From Alphaproteobacteria bacterium (GTDB lineage: Bacteria > Pseudomonadota > Alphaproteobacteria > UBA6184): a DNA stretch of 14,809 bases. This document shows positions 13,409-14,809 of this stretch, piece after piece. Where the stretch lies: contig JAUIKZ010000024.1 in the NCBI GenBank assembly GCA_030433125.1, positions 1-14,809 on the forward strand. Reading direction: 5' to 3'. Every line of letters starts with the position of its first letter. Positions within the stretch are counted from its first letter, which is position 1. A program made the translations under genes and the position numbers. The notes below the pieces were generated by a model. The model worked only from the letters and a program-made list of their open reading frames with translations, had not been told where the DNA came from and did no database searches.

Positions 13409-13854
13409 GGGGTGGTCTCCTATTGTTGGTGGTATATGTTTAGTCATATGTGCGTCCCGTCAAATTCGCGCGTCATCAATTAGCCCCAGTGGCACTCGGC
13501 GTCATATATACACCTTAACATTTAATAAACATGCTCAAAAGCTGGGGTTATTATGCATTTTATTGTGTGCATCCTAATCTGGTTTTATTGTAATTGTCAA
13601 CGGATTGCAAGATAAGCTCGTCAAGAGCAACCAACAAAGGGAAATATGCTTAAAAAGGAACCCCCCTCCCCTCAGAGTGCATGCCAATTAATGAGGATAT
13701 GTTTCGTTGGGCAGCCCAATAGTAAGAAAAAGCTATGCATGTACCAATAGCATTATTTACAGAACGCAGCCTCCACCCTGGCCCCATCCTCAACGCTGGC
13801 ATCCAGGCCCAATTTATGCTACAAAAAGATAAATTTAATAAGGACAATTTACGC
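13409..13854. other. Divergent gap between the M16 peptidase gene and gyrB
   Basis: This 446-base region must hold promoters for both flanking genes. I see no gene and no clean sigma70 promoter. It contains TTTTATTGT twice near 13555-13590, a C-rich run near 13663-13672, the palindrome at 13707-13719, and GCTAT/ATAGC near 13732-13755. No tRNA-like fold was found. Confidence 0.4.
13707..13719. promoter_or_regulatory. 13-bp palindrome upstream of gyrB
   Basis: TTGGGC (13707-13712) and GCCCAA (13714-13719) are perfect complements around one central A. It sits about 135 bases upstream of the gyrB start and could be a regulator site. No regulator can be named. Confidence 0.3.
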
Positions 13855-14809
13855 ATGAGTGATACATCAGCAAGCGCTACCCAACAAGCGCCACAGGATT
13901 ATAACGCTGACTCTATTAAGGTGCTTCGCGGTCTTGATGCCGTTCGCAAACGCCCAGGCATGTATATTGGCGATACGGATGACGGCACCGGCTTGCACCA
14001 TATGATTTATGAGGTAGTGGATAACGCCATTGATGAGGCGCTGGCCGGCCATTGTACGCACGTAAAAGTACGTCTTAATGCCGATGGGTCGGTAACCGTG
14101 TCTGATGACGGCCGTGGTATCCCCACGGATATTCACTCAGAAGAAGGTATTTCGGCTGCGCAAGTGATTATGACCCAGCTTCATGCCGGGGGTAAATTCG
14201 ACCAAAACTCTTACAAAGTGTCGGGCGGATTGCACGGTGTAGGTGTGTCGGTGGTGAACGCATTATCTACTTACCTTGACCTTACTATTTGCCGCAAGGG
14301 CTACAAACACCACATGCGTTTTCAACACGGTGTGGCCGATGAAGACCTAAAACAAATTGAGCCTTGCGGTGACCAAACTGGCACGGAGGTGACGTTCCTA
14401 CCTTCACCCGAAACGTTTACAAACATTGAGTTTAGTTTTAGCACTATCGAGCATCGTTTGCGCGAGCTGGCCTTTTTAAACTCAGGTGTGCGCATTTTGC
14501 TGGAAGATGCCAGAGAGGGGGCCACAAAGCAAGTGGAGCTTCATTATGAAGGGGGCATACAGGCCTTTACAGCGTATCTTAATCGCACGAAAACACCTCT
14601 CACAAAAACAGTGATAGCCATGCAAGGAGAGCGTGACAACATTACGGTAGAGCTCGCCATGCAATGGACCAACGCCTACCATGAGAACACCTTGTGCTTT
14701 ACCAATAACATTCCTCAAAAAGATGGTGGTACGCACCTGGCTGGTTTTCGTTCTGCATTAACGCGTATCATCAACCGCTTTGTAGAAGAGCATGGCGGGA
14801 AAAAGAATG
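13855..14809 (+). CDS. gyrB: DNA gyrase subunit B (5' part, cut by the window end)
   Basis: GyrB is the ATPase subunit of DNA gyrase, which introduces negative supercoils with GyrA. The window covers 318 codons, about the first two-fifths of a typical protein, and the frame stays open to the end. It starts at ATG 13855 after AAGGAC at 13840-13845. The GHKL ATPase motifs are all present: EVVDNAIDEALAGHC (53-67, with the catalytic Glu53 and Mg-binding Asn57), SDDGRGIP (83-90), and GGLHGVGVSVVNALS (124-138). The transducer region follows with the usual segments, including NTLCFTNNIPQKDGGTHLAGF. In many alphaproteobacteria gyrB follows dnaN and recF; here it is divergent from an M16 peptidase gene instead. 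Gene integrity beyond the window is unknown. Confidence 0.98.
   Translation, partial: MSDTSASATQQAPQDYNADSIKVLRGLDAVRKRPGMYIGDTDDGTGLHHMIYEVVDNAIDEALAGHCTHVKVRLNADGSVTVSDDGRGIPTDIHSEEGISAAQVIMTQLHAGGKFDQNSYKVSGGLHGVGVSVVNALSTYLDLTICRKGYKHHMRFQHGVADEDLKQIEPCGDQTGTEVTFLPSPETFTNIEFSFSTIEHRLRELAFLNSGVRILLEDAREGATKQVELHYEGGIQAFTAYLNRTKTPLTKTVIAMQGERDNITVELAMQWTNAYHENTLCFTNNIPQKDGGTHLAGFRSALTRIINRFVEEHGGKKN

Noticed and set aside
13650..14736. Minus-strand open reading frames near the right end
   Set aside because: Those from 13867 onward are antisense shadows of gyrB, and the one at 13650-13856 has no ribosome binding site or recognisable content.

Overview
The window reads as a chromosomal segment of an alphaproteobacterium. 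The signs are a compact ftsQ-ftsA-ftsZ cluster whose FtsZ ends in a DIPTFLRKK-type tail, a seven-iron ferredoxin FdxA, an M16 peptidase of the mitochondrial-processing-peptidase type, a typical alphaproteobacterial FtsB and a GyrB. Base composition looks moderate to AT-rich, with AT-rich intergenic DNA broken by two GC-rich structured patches. Order or family cannot be fixed from sequence alone. No tRNA, rRNA, insertion sequence, prophage or CRISPR array was found.

Layout, left to right. (1) 60-965, plus strand: a promoter, an unrecognised membrane-anchored protein with a CPC motif, and ftsB. (2) 982-2805, minus strand: rsfS then lysS (class II lysyl-tRNA synthetase), behind a 426-base region with strong hairpins and a terminator that competes with an alternative pairing. 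(3) 3232-5692, minus strand: two surface proteins, each with its own intrinsic terminator. One is a 279-residue beta-barrel protein. The other is a lipoprotein that joins a lipobox, about fifteen 14-residue Ala/Glu/Lys repeats and a barrel-like C-terminus. (4) 6139-9534, minus strand: ftsQ, ftsA and ftsZ, tightly packed, with a GC-rich structured element just after ftsZ. (5) 9813-11430, plus strand: a cold-shock protein with a long leader, then a DEAD-box-type RNA helicase, plausibly one cold-response pair. (6) 11443-11545: a GC-rich element with three stems and a possible pseudoknot, sharing an ordered core with the element after ftsZ. (7) 11802-13408, minus strand: M16 peptidase followed closely by fdxA. 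(8) 13855 to the window end, plus strand: the first part of gyrB.

How the genes work together: most of the window is housekeeping. FtsQ and FtsB meet in the FtsQLB divisome complex, FtsA ties FtsZ to the membrane, RsfS and LysS act on translation, and the cold-shock protein and helicase remodel RNA. The parts least explained by known families are the repeat lipoprotein, the two related structured intergenic elements, the leader-like region upstream of rsfS, and the CPC protein beside ftsB.
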